From an uncultured Lachnospiraceae bacterium (GTDB taxonomy: Bacteria > Bacillota_A > Clostridia > Lachnospirales > Lachnospiraceae), in NCBI GenBank assembly GCA_947302185.1, contig CAMYVI010000047.1:1-12542 (forward strand): a DNA stretch of 12,542 nt, read 5' to 3'. Positions 5,589 through 12,542 of the stretch are shown here, in pieces. A program made the position numbers and the translations under genes. Each line of letters starts with the position of its first letter. The first letter of the stretch is position 1. Under the pieces are notes generated by a model. It had not been told where the DNA came from and searched no databases. It saw only the letters and a list, made by a program, of their open reading frames with translations.

Positions 5589-6782
5589 ATGCTGGATTCC
5601 AGTACGGTTGTAACACGAAAATTATACTATGAAGACGCTTATATGAGAGAATTCACATCTACTGTTATTTCCGTCAGCGGAAATGACGTTGTTCTCGACG
5701 CCACAGTCTTCTTCCCCGAGGAGGGCGGCCAGAGTCCTGACAGGGGACAGCTTGCAGGTATCGATGTTGTTGACGTTCAGATCAAGGACGGTTATATTCA
5801 TCATTATCTGGAAAGACCGGTGACAGGGGAAAACGCCGGTTTTAATCTTGCCGAAGGGATGACTGTAACGGGAAAAATCGATTGGGAGTACCGGTTCGGC
5901 AATATGCAGCAGCATTCGGGAGAGCATCTTTTTTCGGGGCTGGTCCATAAAAAGTACGGGTACGATAACGTGGGATTCCATCTCTCTGACAACGAAGTCA
6001 CTATGGATTTTTCAGGGGTCATTCCGCCGGAAGGCCTCAAAGAGACAGAAGATGCAGTTAACAGAGCAATCTGGCTTAATATTTCATCAGAAGTATCTTT
6101 TCTTGAAGGGGAAGAGGCTGAAAAAGCGGAATACCGCAGCAAGCTCGAGCTTACAGAAGCCGTACGTGTAGTCAGATTTCCCGGATTTGATGCGTGTGCC
6201 TGCTGCGCTCCCCATGTCGCAAAGACCGGAGAAATCGGGTGTCTGAAGGTAGTCGGGGCAATAAACTATAAGGGAGGCACACGAGTCAGTATCCTTTGCG
6301 GACACCGCGCGCTGCAGCTCTTCGTGCATGACAGGGATATGCTGGTCAGAACAGCCAATTACCTGACTACGAATACAGACGATGTATATGATAGCGTTAA
6401 CCGGCTGAAGGCAGAGAATTCCGACTTGAAGGCAAAGCTGAAGCAGGCAGGTTTAGAGCTCATGAAAATGAAAGTCGATTTGTTCGCCGAGGGCGAGGGC
6501 AACGCTGTTATGTTCGAGAACGAAGAAGCGGACCAGACTGTTATCCGCGAGGCGGTCAATTCGTTGATGGAGAAGAAGAGCGGGTACTGCGGCGTGTTTG
6601 CCGGAAGCGACAGCGAAGGATACAGATTTATCATCGGGAAAAAAGGCGGTGACGCCCGAATCGCTTCTAACATTCTGAGAGAGAAGTTCGGAGCAAGGGG
6701 AGGCGGAAAGCCTGTTATGGTTCAGGGGTCTGTTAAGGCAACTGAGCGGGCTTTGCGGGATTTATTTGCGGAAGATTTATGA
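5589..6782 (+). CDS. AlaX-type alanyl-tRNA editing protein with DHHA1 domain
   Basis: This 397-residue protein resembles the editing half of alanyl-tRNA synthetase without the aminoacylation domain. Such proteins hydrolyse Ser- or Gly-tRNA(Ala) in trans. FFPEEGGQ (41-48) matches the FxxxGGQ signature of the N-terminal barrel. QQHSGEHL gives the HxxxH zinc pair (His109, His113), and CCAPHVAKTGEIG supplies the CxxxH pair (Cys205, His209). A predicted coiled coil (about 270-300) links to a glycine-rich DHHA1 domain at the end (GGDARIASNIL...GARGGGKP, 353-374), so this is the long AlaX form. A purine-rich GAGAGAGAGGG lies about eight bases before the ATG. No terminator separates it from the tRNA-Thr downstream. 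Family assignment is firm; substrate specificity cannot be read here. Confidence 0.88.
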   Translation: MLDSSTVVTRKLYYEDAYMREFTSTVISVSGNDVVLDATVFFPEEGGQSPDRGQLAGIDVVDVQIKDGYIHHYLERPVTGENAGFNLAEGMTVTGKIDWEYRFGNMQQHSGEHLFSGLVHKKYGYDNVGFHLSDNEVTMDFSGVIPPEGLKETEDAVNRAIWLNISSEVSFLEGEEAEKAEYRSKLELTEAVRVVRFPGFDACACCAPHVAKTGEIGCLKVVGAINYKGGTRVSILCGHRALQLFVHDRDMLVRTANYLTTNTDDVYDSVNRLKAENSDLKAKLKQAGLELMKMKVDLFAEGEGNAVMFENEEADQTVIREAVNSLMEKKSGYCGVFAGSDSEGYRFIIGKKGGDARIASNILREKFGARGGGKPVMVQGSVKATERALRDLFAEDL

Positions 6783-6809
6783 TGTTCATTTTTATTCAGC
6801 AATTTTCTC

Positions 6810-6838
6810 TTGCATTTGAAGGCATTATACAGTATAAT
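6810..6838 (+). promoter_or_regulatory. Promoter of tRNA-Thr
   Basis: TTGCAT at 6810-6815 and TATAAT at 6833-6838 are separated by 17 bases. The start near 6845 gives a leader of about 19 bases before the tRNA. It begins 28 bases after the preceding stop codon. Confidence 0.8.
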
Positions 6839-6863
6839 CTCATTTGTCGCTTGGTTGTGACAC

Positions 6864-6936
6864 GCTGCTTTGGCACAGGCGGTAGCGCACCTCATTGGTA
6901 GTGAGGAGGTCTCGGGTTCGAGTCCCGAAAGCAGCT
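6864..6936 (+). tRNA. tRNA-Thr, anticodon GGT
   Basis: The acceptor stem is GCTGCTT (6864-6870) with AAGCAGC (6929-6935), and the discriminator is T6936. The anticodon stem CCTCA/TGAGG holds the loop TTGGTAG, giving anticodon GGT. The T-arm is TCGGG-TTCGAGT-CCCGA. The D-stem GCAC/GCGC has one A-C mismatch at the third pair, the only irregularity. CCA is not encoded. Confidence 0.94.
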
Positions 6937-6937
6937 T

Positions 6938-6988
6938 AAAACGCTGAAAGTATTGATTATTTCAGTACTTTCAGCGTTTTTGTTTTTT
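6938..6988 (+). terminator. Long Rho-independent terminator after tRNA-Thr, possibly bidirectional
   Basis: Bases 6938-6952 pair perfectly over 15 bp with 6966-6980 around a 13-base loop, and TGTTTTTT follows. On the minus strand the same stem is followed by TTTTAAG, so it may also end transcripts of the minus-strand gene whose stop lies at 7019, about 30 bases away. It probably also ends read-through from the AlaX gene. Confidence 0.9.
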
Positions 6989-7018
6989 GTATGTAAAATG
7001 TAATACGAATAAAGAGTA

Positions 7019-7927
7019 TTACTGAGTCTTTATTCTTGTAAGCAGCTCCGTCTTCTTGTCCTCAAACTCTGCATCTGTCAGAATTCCGTTATCCCTCAGT
7101 TCTGCAAGCCTCTTTAAAGCCTCTTTTATATCGTTTTCGAGGACCTGTTGTGCTGTCTGACCTGTGAAAGGTCTCGGTCTTACATAAAAGACTCCTTCCG
7201 GCAGATCGTTAGGAACTTCCACACCCGCAGGATAAGGATTGTCCTCGCTTTGCAGGGGAATATAACTTGGCTCTTTCCTGTCGTCGAAATCCCGGTCAAC
7301 GGACACTTCGTCCGTTTTCTCGGTTACCCGCTCCCCGACGGAATCAAATTCCGTATCTTCTGTTTCTTCCTCGAAGCCTTCCGAACCATCCGTGTCGGAA
7401 ATTTCCGATTCGTAAGCGGCAATCGTTGCTTCTTCTCTGGCCTTGCCTTCGTTTATCTCATCTTCTATGACCTGCCTTATCTCTGCGTGAGACGAGGACG
7501 GCGGTACGAAATCTTCATCATCCGCTTCTCTGGGTTCACCGCTGTAGCCCTGACGCTTCTTGAATGATCCGCGGCGCTTTGCAGCTTTAGCAAGAGCCTT
7601 CTCCTCTATGCGTGCATCAATTTTCCGCTGCCTGATGGCGGCATTGATCCTGACAGTCATTCGGATAATAAAAAGGATCAGAAGTGATATGGCACTGAGA
7701 CAGATAATCTGGTAGCCATTCTGCAGCCTGCCCATAAATCCTCCCGCCATGGCGAATAAGACATTGGCGAGAATAACTACCTTGCGAAGTAATGAGCCGA
7801 TACGTCCGGGTACCATCAGGGCTAGTAAAAAAACCAGCACTCCCGCGACAGAGACGGCCGGATGCTCTGTAAACATATCTATGATGAAAGCCGGCATTGT
7901 TGCCAATGTACTGAGTACTTTTTCCAT
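7019..7927 (-). CDS. Membrane protein with C-terminal SHOCT domain
   Basis: This encodes 302 residues. Three hydrophobic segments are visible (about 24-42, 46-64 and 72-92), then a basic stretch (98-125, including KAAKRRGSFKKR), a long acidic and probably disordered region (130-220), and a C-terminal SHOCT motif (about 265-297: IKEALKRLAELRDNGILTDAEFEDKKTELL), a short helical domain often found at the ends of oligomeric or membrane proteins. The start at 7927 is chosen because AAAGGAGG precedes it and the promoter -10 box lies at 7954-7959; the longer frame opening at 7975 would begin upstream of that -10 box. It is the only minus-strand gene here and looks monocistronic. The function is unknown. 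Confidence 0.75.
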   Translation of the reverse strand: MEKVLSTLATMPAFIIDMFTEHPAVSVAGVLVFLLALMVPGRIGSLLRKVVILANVLFAMAGGFMGRLQNGYQIICLSAISLLILFIIRMTVRINAAIRQRKIDARIEEKALAKAAKRRGSFKKRQGYSGEPREADDEDFVPPSSSHAEIRQVIEDEINEGKAREEATIAAYESEISDTDGSEGFEEETEDTEFDSVGERVTEKTDEVSVDRDFDDRKEPSYIPLQSEDNPYPAGVEVPNDLPEGVFYVRPRPFTGQTAQQVLENDIKEALKRLAELRDNGILTDAEFEDKKTELLTRIKTQ

Positions 7928-7953
7928 AATTCCTCCTTTATATCTAGAATTAA

Positions 7954-7982
7954 ATATTACAAATATGTTACGCATTAGTCAA
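7954..7982 (-). promoter_or_regulatory. Promoter of the SHOCT-domain gene
   Basis: On the minus strand, TTGACT (7982-7977) and TAATAT (7959-7954) are separated by 17 bases. It lies 27 bases upstream of the start codon and diverges from the glnS promoter about 110 bases away. Confidence 0.85.
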
Positions 7983-8088
7983 GAGAATTAACATAAAAAC
8001 AGAAATGAAATCGAAACGTACACAGCGGAAAGGAGTTTACTACCTGCGGACAGCAAAGTGTTCCTGTTTATATGCAGTATCAAAAAAA

Positions 8089-8117
8089 TTGCAACTTAAT
8101 TGGCGCTATGGTAAGAT
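8089..8117 (+). promoter_or_regulatory. Probable promoter of the glnS operon
   Basis: TTGCAA at 8089-8094 and TAAGAT at 8112-8117 are separated by 17 bases. The leader would be about 70 bases long. A second TATAAT at 8129-8134 has no good -35 partner. No T-box hallmark sequence is visible in the leader. Confidence 0.7.
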
Positions 8118-8140
8118 AAAGCTTGAATTATAATAGCGAG

Positions 8141-8171
8141 GGATACTCAACAATCAGAGTCAGAGTTATCC
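8141..8171 (+). promoter_or_regulatory. Possible leader hairpin in the glnS 5' UTR
   Basis: GGATACTC (8141-8148) pairs with GAGTTATCC (8163-8171) over eight base pairs with one bulged T and a 14-base loop. It ends five bases before the ribosome binding site (8176-8185). No T-run follows, so it is not a terminator. A regulatory role is speculative. Confidence 0.3.
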
Positions 8172-8193
8172 GCGCAAGAGGAGGGTATGAGAA

Positions 8194-9891
8194 ATGGCTG
8201 TTAACGAAACAGGCGTGAACGAGAAGAAAGAAGTCGTTTCCAGAAATTTTATTGAATATATAATTGATCAGGATCTGGCCGAAGGAAAGTACGATAAGAT
8301 CTGCACCAGATTTCCGCCGGAACCCAATGGGTATCTGCATATCGGTCATGCAAAGTCGATTCTTCTGAACTACGGACTGGCAAAAGAATATAACGGGCAG
8401 TTCAATCTTCGATTTGATGATACCAACCCGACTAAGGAAAAGACAGAATTTGTCGAGTCCATTAAGGCAGACGTAGAGTGGCTCGGCGCGCATTTCGGAG
8501 AACATCTGTATTTCGCGTCCGACTATTTTGAGATCATGTACGAGAAAGCGATCCTGCTTATAAAGAAAGGACTTGCTTTTGTGTGCGATCTTTCGGCCGA
8601 TGAGATCCGTGAGTATCGCGGAACCCTCAAGGAACCCGGGAAGAACAGTCCTTACAGGGACCGCAGTATAGAGGAGAATCTCAGGCTTTTCACGGAGATG
8701 AGGGATGGCAGATATCCGGATGGCTCCAAAGTCCTTCGCGCAAAAATCGATATGGCCTCTCCGAATATCAATATGAGAGATCCTGTCATCTACAGGATTG
8801 CGAGACTTTCACATCATAACACCGGTGATAAATGGTGCATCTATCCTATGTACGATTTCGCCCATCCGATCGAGGACGCGATCGAGGGCATCACACACTC
8901 TATCTGTACTCTTGAATTTGAAGATCACAGACCGCTTTATGAGTGGGTCGTTGAGCATACTGATTGGGAACATCCGCCAAAGCAGATAGAATTTGCAAAA
9001 ATGTATCTGACAAATGTCGTTACGGGCAAGCGATATATTAAGAAACTTGTAGAGGACGGTATTGTAGACGGGTGGGATGATCCCAGACTGGTGACTATCG
9101 CAGCGCTGCGGCGCCGCGGCTTCACCCCGGAATCCATTCAGAGATTTGTCGAACTTGTCGGCGTGGCCAAAGGAGACTCCTCCGTTGATTATGCGATGCT
9201 TGAATACTGCATCCGTGAGGACCTGAAGATGAAGGTTCCGCGCATGATGGCAGTTCTCGATCCGATAAGGCTGGTAATAGACAATTATCCGGAGGGCGAG
9301 ACAGAACTTCTCGATGCTGACAATAATCTGGAGAATCCGGAGCTTGGTAAGCGGAAGATTCCTTTCGGAAGAGAACTTTATATCGAGCGGGATGACTTTA
9401 TGGAAACGCCGGTCCCGAAATATAAGAGACTGTATCCGGGAAATGAAGTCCGTCTCATGCATGCATACTTCGTCAAAGCGGTGGGTTGTGAAAAGGATGA
9501 GAACGGTAATGTGACTGTAGTACACTGTACTTATGATCCGGAGACAAAAGTCGGCAGCGGTTTTGACGGTCGGAAGGTCAAGGGAACGATTCACTGGGTA
9601 CCGGCAAAGGAGGCTGTAACAGCGACCGTGCGTCTCTATGAAAATCTTGTGGATGAGGAAAAGGGCGTGTACAACAAGGAAGACGGATCCCTGAATCTGA
9701 ATCCGAATTCACTAACCGTAATTGAAAATGCAAAGCTTGAGCCTGATCTTTTAAACGTGAAGCCCTATGACAGTTTCCAGTTCGTTCGGACAGGTTATTT
9801 CTGTGTCGATTCACACGATTCCGAAGAGGGGGCTCCGGTCTTTAACCGAATCGTGAACATGAAAAGCTCATTTAAGCTTCCGAAAAAATAA
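8194..9891 (+). CDS. glnS: Glutaminyl-tRNA synthetase
   Basis: This 565-residue class I synthetase charges tRNA(Gln) with glutamine. [15 protein letters not shown] (41-55) holds the HIGH signature, FDDTNP (74-79) is the ATP/tRNA motif, and [16 protein letters not shown] (236-251) and [18 protein letters not shown] (292-309) are family hallmarks that distinguish GlnRS from GluRS. The second ATP loop, MSKR in the E. coli enzyme, reads TGKR here (277-280), so the lysine is kept but MS is not. The C-terminal beta-barrel anticodon-binding region fills the remainder. Length is close to that of E. coli (553). The start is set by AAGAGGAGGG (8176-8185). Many Firmicutes lack GlnRS and make Gln-tRNA by amidation, so its presence is informative. 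It is the first gene of a tightly spaced run. Confidence 0.95.
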   Translation: MAVNETGVNEKKEVVSRNFIEYIIDQDLAEGKYDKICTRFPPEPNGYLHIGHAKSILLNYGLAKEYNGQFNLRFDDTNPTKEKTEFVESIKADVEWLGAHFGEHLYFASDYFEIMYEKAILLIKKGLAFVCDLSADEIREYRGTLKEPGKNSPYRDRSIEENLRLFTEMRDGRYPDGSKVLRAKIDMASPNINMRDPVIYRIARLSHHNTGDKWCIYPMYDFAHPIEDAIEGITHSICTLEFEDHRPLYEWVVEHTDWEHPPKQIEFAKMYLTNVVTGKRYIKKLVEDGIVDGWDDPRLVTIAALRRRGFTPESIQRFVELVGVAKGDSSVDYAMLEYCIREDLKMKVPRMMAVLDPIRLVIDNYPEGETELLDADNNLENPELGKRKIPFGRELYIERDDFMETPVPKYKRLYPGNEVRLMHAYFVKAVGCEKDENGNVTVVHCTYDPETKVGSGFDGRKVKGTIHWVPAKEAVTATVRLYENLVDEEKGVYNKEDGSLNLNPNSLTVIENAKLEPDLLNVKPYDSFQFVRTGYFCVDSHDSEEGAPVFNRIVNMKSSFKLPKK

Positions 9892-9905
9892 AGACGGAGG
9901 ATGCC

Positions 9906-10568
9906 ATGATAAAAGCGTGTATTTTTGATCTGGACGGGACGATACTTGACACACTTGAATCGGTCGCGAAGGCCGGAAATAAGATGTTGACTGAGCTTGG
10001 TTTTCCTGCCCAGCCGGTGAAGGATTACCGATATTACTGCGGTGACGGGGCTAATAAGCTTGTCGAGAAAACCTTGATCAAAGTCGGAGGGTATACGAGA
10101 GAAAATTATGAGACCGGCTGCATGCTGAACAGGAAATTCCTTGCGAGAGATCCGTCATATAAGGTAAGACCGTATGACGGGATCACACGCAACATCATGA
10201 TCCTGAAAGAAAACGGTGTAAAATGTGCCGTATTCTCCAATAAACCTGACGCAGCCGCCATAGCTGCAGTAGAGGGGGCTTTCGGAAAGGGTTTCTTTGA
10301 CTGTATCCGCGGTCAGAGGAAAGGATATCCGCTTAAGCCTGCTCCGGACGGCGCTCTTGAAATGGCAAAGGAGCTGGGAGCTGCGCCCGGAGAATGCCTC
10401 TATTTCGGTGATACCTGGACAGATATGCAGACCGGAACGAACGCAGGTATGGTGACAGTCGGTGTACTCTGGGGATTTCGGGAGAGACAGGAACTGGAAG
10501 AGAATGGCGCGCAGTATATAATAAAGCATCCTGATGAGTTCGTTGATTTATATGAAAAGCTGAGTTGA
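9906..10568 (+). CDS. HAD-superfamily phosphatase, phosphoglycolate phosphatase-like
   Basis: This 220-residue soluble protein has all four HAD motifs. Motif I is FDLDGTILD (nucleophile Asp8, acid/base Asp10), motif II AVFSNKPD (Ser111), motif III has Lys144 in KPAP, and motif IV is YFGDTWTDMQTG (Asp169, Asp173, magnesium). A helical cap of about 70 residues follows motif I, as in the Gph/beta-phosphoglucomutase group. It should be a magnesium-dependent phosphatase for a small phosphorylated metabolite; the substrate cannot be told from sequence. It begins 14 bases after the glnS stop with GGAGG before the ATG, so it is very likely in the same operon. The product ends normally at KLS. Confidence 0.88.
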   Translation: MIKACIFDLDGTILDTLESVAKAGNKMLTELGFPAQPVKDYRYYCGDGANKLVEKTLIKVGGYTRENYETGCMLNRKFLARDPSYKVRPYDGITRNIMILKENGVKCAVFSNKPDAAAIAAVEGAFGKGFFDCIRGQRKGYPLKPAPDGALEMAKELGAAPGECLYFGDTWTDMQTGTNAGMVTVGVLWGFRERQELEENGAQYIIKHPDEFVDLYEKLS

Positions 10569-10587
10569 TAGTTGAAAGGAGTCGTTT

Positions 10588-10851
10588 ATGGCAGAATATT
10601 CTGAGGAGTGTCTGAATACTTTTCTTGATCTGCAGGAGAAACTTTTTGATACTCCCGTTGCAGAGACACTGGATGAGGCGGAAGATTTTCTTGAAGACTG
10701 TATGGCGGATGTCGTTGACAGTATTGATGATGTGCGGGATTACCTTGAGGATATGGGAATGGATACTCATGGAATGAGTGATGAGGAGATCGAGAACTCA
10801 TCCGAGATTTTTCCGCTTCCATCCGGTAAATATCTGATAGTCAGCGCATAA
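10588..10851 (+). CDS. Small acidic protein of unknown function
   Basis: This encodes 87 residues, strongly acidic and mostly helical in appearance, with cysteines at 8 and 38 and a tail FPLPSGKYLIVSA. There is no signal peptide or membrane segment, so it should be cytoplasmic. AAAGGAG (10575-10581) lies six bases before the ATG, and the gene starts 19 bases after the HAD gene, which supports it as real and as part of the glnS operon. I do not recognise a named family. The stop TAA lies at the left edge of a perfect 12-base palindrome. Confidence 0.75.
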   Translation: MAEYSEECLNTFLDLQEKLFDTPVAETLDEAEDFLEDCMADVVDSIDDVRDYLEDMGMDTHGMSDEEIENSSEIFPLPSGKYLIVSA

Positions 10852-10860
10852 AACGTTTTA
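10849..10860. repeat. Perfect 12-base palindrome over the stop codon
   Basis: TAAAACGTTTTA is a perfect dyad whose first three bases are the stop codon of the 87-residue protein. It lies directly upstream of the repeat fragment at 10862-10902. It could be a protein-binding dyad or chance in A/T-rich sequence. Confidence 0.4.
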
Positions 10861-10861
10861 C

Positions 10862-10902
10862 GATTTCAAGAACGCCGAGACGTTCTTGCCGTGACATGCG
10901 CG
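10862..10902 (-). repeat. Dispersed repeat fragment, copy 3 (right end, reverse orientation)
   Basis: Read on the minus strand, this stretch matches the last 40 or so bases of the element at 321-497 and 3332-3501, including CGCATGT, GCAAGAACG, GGCGTTCTTGAA and the closing TC. It keeps the terminal hairpin: 10867-10874 with 10881-10888 (8 bp, six-base loop). I cannot follow the homology further into 10903-10960. It sits in the 78-base gap between two genes of the glnS run and reaches past the GTG at 10891 that would extend the next frame upstream. Confidence 0.65.
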
Positions 10903-10929
10903 ATGAGATTCAGAGCAAGAGGTGTTAGT

Positions 10930-11919
10930 ATGGAATTTCGTGAATTTTACGACAGCGGACAGAGCAGAGACGGAGAGCTTAGGTATGAAGTTTTGAACGC
11001 ATGCCTTTCAGAAGTCACGGAAAAAAAGGAAGATATACTTTCCTATCTTAATCTGGACCTGGGGGCAATAAAGCCTGAATGTCTTTTATATTATTGTTCT
11101 CTGATAGAACGTCCGCTTAAAGTGGCAGCGGGAATTGCCGGATCTTCCCTGAGACCGTCGTGGGAAGTGCCGAAAGCTCCGTATATTATATCTATGGGGC
11201 GGACATACAGTGAGCCGTTCGGGATGGTCATGATCGACCCGGACAGGCATATGCCTTTTCTCCATTCTTTCGGCGTATACGCACTTTCTCTAGCGCTTGG
11301 GAACTGCACAGTCCTGAGATTCAGAGGAAGGGAGACGTCTACGGCGGCTTTCCTCACGGATATTATGAACAGATGTGTTCCGGAAGGTTTCGGTGAGATC
11401 ATATATGAAAATGAAGAATGCCATATGACAGAACCTGACCTTGTAATAGGCGGATTGGATTTTACAGCTGAATCTGCAGGCGTTGAGGCAGGAAGAGCAG
11501 TGGCTGTATTTGACGGGACCGCAGAACTTGACAAGAACGCCGAAAAAGTAGTCCGTGCATGGAAGAAGGGTGCGGATCTCACGGAGATAGCGCCGGAGAT
11601 CGTACTGGTTCCCGATGTACTGCGGAAAACTTTTATTAAGAATTTTAACAAGTGGCACCGGAGAAAATGCGGCATGACGGCACCGGAGAAGCTGCCGATC
11701 GTCGGATATAAAGATGACGAAGATCTTAGGAATCTTTTAAAAAGAGAAAAAAGACCGGCAGCCTTGTATATTTTCTCCGACGATGGTATTATGAAAGACC
11801 GGCTTATATCCGACATTCCCTTTTTTACCGGATGTATTAACGGAACATCCTTAAGGCCGCCGGATCTGAGAACGGTCAAAGCTACTCTGTTAAAAGAAAA
11901 AACACTTACTATTAAATGA
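10930..11919 (+). CDS. Aldehyde dehydrogenase-like protein lacking catalytic residues (probable pseudoenzyme)
   Basis: This encodes 329 residues. Segments align by eye with the aldehyde dehydrogenase fold: SEPFGMVMIDPDRHMPF (94-110) with the EPxGVVLxxxPWNYPF segment; ALSLALGNCTVLRF (118-131) with AxxAGNxVxxKP; VFDGTAELDKNAEKVV (193-208) with VDxTADLxxAAxRI; GADLTEIAPEIVLVPDV (214-230) with the catalytic AGQTCxAPDYVLV block; and RPAALYIFSDD...FTGCING (275-304) near the C-terminus. The position of the catalytic Cys is Glu219, the LELGGK motif with the general-base Glu is absent, and the Asn of PWN is not kept. It is about 120 residues shorter than typical members. ATG 10930 is preferred because AAGAGGTG precedes it; an in-frame GTG at 10891 lies in repeat sequence. 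Homology is inferred without a search. Confidence 0.65.
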   Translation: MEFREFYDSGQSRDGELRYEVLNACLSEVTEKKEDILSYLNLDLGAIKPECLLYYCSLIERPLKVAAGIAGSSLRPSWEVPKAPYIISMGRTYSEPFGMVMIDPDRHMPFLHSFGVYALSLALGNCTVLRFRGRETSTAAFLTDIMNRCVPEGFGEIIYENEECHMTEPDLVIGGLDFTAESAGVEAGRAVAVFDGTAELDKNAEKVVRAWKKGADLTEIAPEIVLVPDVLRKTFIKNFNKWHRRKCGMTAPEKLPIVGYKDDEDLRNLLKREKRPAALYIFSDDGIMKDRLISDIPFFTGCINGTSLRPPDLRTVKATLLKEKTLTIK

Positions 11920-11930
11920 AGTTGGGGTAT

Positions 11931-12542
11931 ATGGCAATTAATAGGACAAAAACGCATTCAAACCGTGCGAAAACCCGGAAACCTTCGCGAACCGCTCTAC
12001 GGAAAAGCAACAGAACAATATGGTTTCTGGGTGCGATGGCAGCTCTTATTCTGTGCGCTTTTATAATTCTTCATATGGGTATTTCAAATAAAAGGAATAT
12101 CAAATCATTTTCATCTCAGGTGAGAGACTATGAACCTTTGATCGAGAAATACGCGGAAGAAGCCGGAATACCGGATTATAAAGATTATCTTATGGCAATC
12201 ATGCAGGTCGAGACAGGAGGCATGGGGCAGGATGTTATGCAGTCTTCTGAATCCCTGGGAATGCCGAGGAACTCTTTGAATCCGGAGGAGTCCATCCGGC
12301 AGGGATGTGCGTATCTGGCGGAGAATCTCGCAAGAGCCGATCGGCTCGGGTGTGATACTTTGAGCGCTGTTCAAGCCTATAACTACGGAATCGATTATCT
12401 TGATTTTGTCGCAGAACGAGGCGGAATTGAGGATGTATCAATTGCAGAAGAGTTCGCAAAGATGAAATCCGGAGGAAAGACAGTTAAATACAGCAATAAA
12501 GTAGCCAGAGAGTATAACGGCGGTTATCGCTATCAATACGGA
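11931..12542 (+). CDS. Membrane-anchored lysozyme-like protein, partial at window end
   Basis: The frame runs off the window after 204 codons. The first 29 residues are strongly basic, followed by one membrane segment (about 29-50, TIWFLGAMAALILCAFIILHMG) and then an extracytoplasmic domain. MAIMQVETGGMGQDVMQSSES (88-108) matches the catalytic region of the lysozyme-like/CwlT-type family, with Glu94 as the likely catalytic residue, and SAVQAYNYGIDYLDF matches its later AYNfGxGYxxf segment. It should cleave peptidoglycan from an N-terminal membrane anchor. An in-frame ATG at 11916 overlaps the preceding TGA as ATGA and could be the start by translational coupling; 11931 has only a weak TTGGGG upstream, so the choice is uncertain. 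It is probably co-transcribed with the preceding gene. Relatives also occur on conjugative elements, but no other conjugation gene is seen here. Confidence 0.85.
   Translation, partial: MAINRTKTHSNRAKTRKPSRTALRKSNRTIWFLGAMAALILCAFIILHMGISNKRNIKSFSSQVRDYEPLIEKYAEEAGIPDYKDYLMAIMQVETGGMGQDVMQSSESLGMPRNSLNPEESIRQGCAYLAENLARADRLGCDTLSAVQAYNYGIDYLDFVAERGGIEDVSIAEEFAKMKSGGKTVKYSNKVAREYNGGYRYQYG

Noticed and set aside
7928..7975. Sixteen-residue N-terminal extension of the SHOCT-domain protein
   Set aside because: The promoter -10 box lies inside it and AAAGGAGG directly precedes the internal ATG at 7927.
8005..8133. A 42-codon basic open frame upstream of glnS (MKSKRTQRKG...)
   Set aside because: There is no ribosome binding site before its ATG, it overlaps the probable glnS promoter, and it has no recognisable motif.
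7983..8193. T-box riboswitch in the glnS leader
   Set aside because: There is no T-box consensus block or terminator/antiterminator pair in the leader.
8187..8204. A five-codon upstream open frame (ATG 8187) overlapping the glnS start
   Set aside because: The ATG lies one base after the Shine-Dalgarno sequence, too close to be used; 8194 has proper spacing.
10891..10929. N-terminal extension of the aldehyde dehydrogenase-like protein from GTG 10891
   Set aside because: The extension starts inside the repeat fragment, whereas ATG 10930 has AAGAGGTG at good spacing.

Overview
The window looks like the chromosome of a low-to-middle GC Firmicute of class Clostridia, most likely a Lachnospiraceae-type gut or rumen anaerobe. 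The pointers are a class III fructose-1,6-bisphosphatase, an Rrf2 regulator next to cysK, a HAAS-domain membrane protein, a lysozyme-like protein of the Firmicute transglycosylase family, AAAGGAG-type ribosome binding sites, strong sigma-A promoters and tRNA genes without encoded CCA. This placement is inference from gene content; no species call is possible. Nothing here is a phage, IS element, CRISPR array or defence system, and most genes are housekeeping.

Layout. 1-257 is the 3' end of ptsI, closed by a strong terminator (289-317). 321-497 is copy 1 of a dispersed, hairpin-rich intergenic repeat. 591-1025 is an Rrf2/IscR-like regulator with three clustered cysteines, and 1170-2102 is cysteine synthase cysK. 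The two promoters carry the same 20-bp sequence just after the -10 box, which suggests that the regulator controls itself and cysK. A free-standing tRNA-Arg(ACG) with its own promoter and terminator follows, then a HAAS-domain membrane protein (2565-3215) with a terminator. Copy 2 of the repeat (3275-3501) forms the leader of fbp (3532-5505). An AlaX-type tRNA-editing protein (5589-6782) and tRNA-Thr(GGT) follow, closed by a long terminator.

On the minus strand, 7019-7927 encodes a membrane protein with a C-terminal SHOCT domain; its promoter diverges from that of glnS. glnS (8194-9891) heads a compact plus-strand run: a HAD phosphatase, an 87-residue acidic protein, a protein that reads as an aldehyde dehydrogenase relative without its catalytic residues, and a membrane-anchored lysozyme-like protein cut by the window end. 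A short reverse-orientation fragment of the repeat (10862-10902) lies inside this run.

The least ordinary items are the repeat family (two long copies, each starting directly after a terminator T-tract, with hairpins kept while reading frames are not), the shared Rrf2-type operator, and the apparent pseudo-aldehyde-dehydrogenase. All functional statements rest on reading motifs in the sequence; no database search was run.
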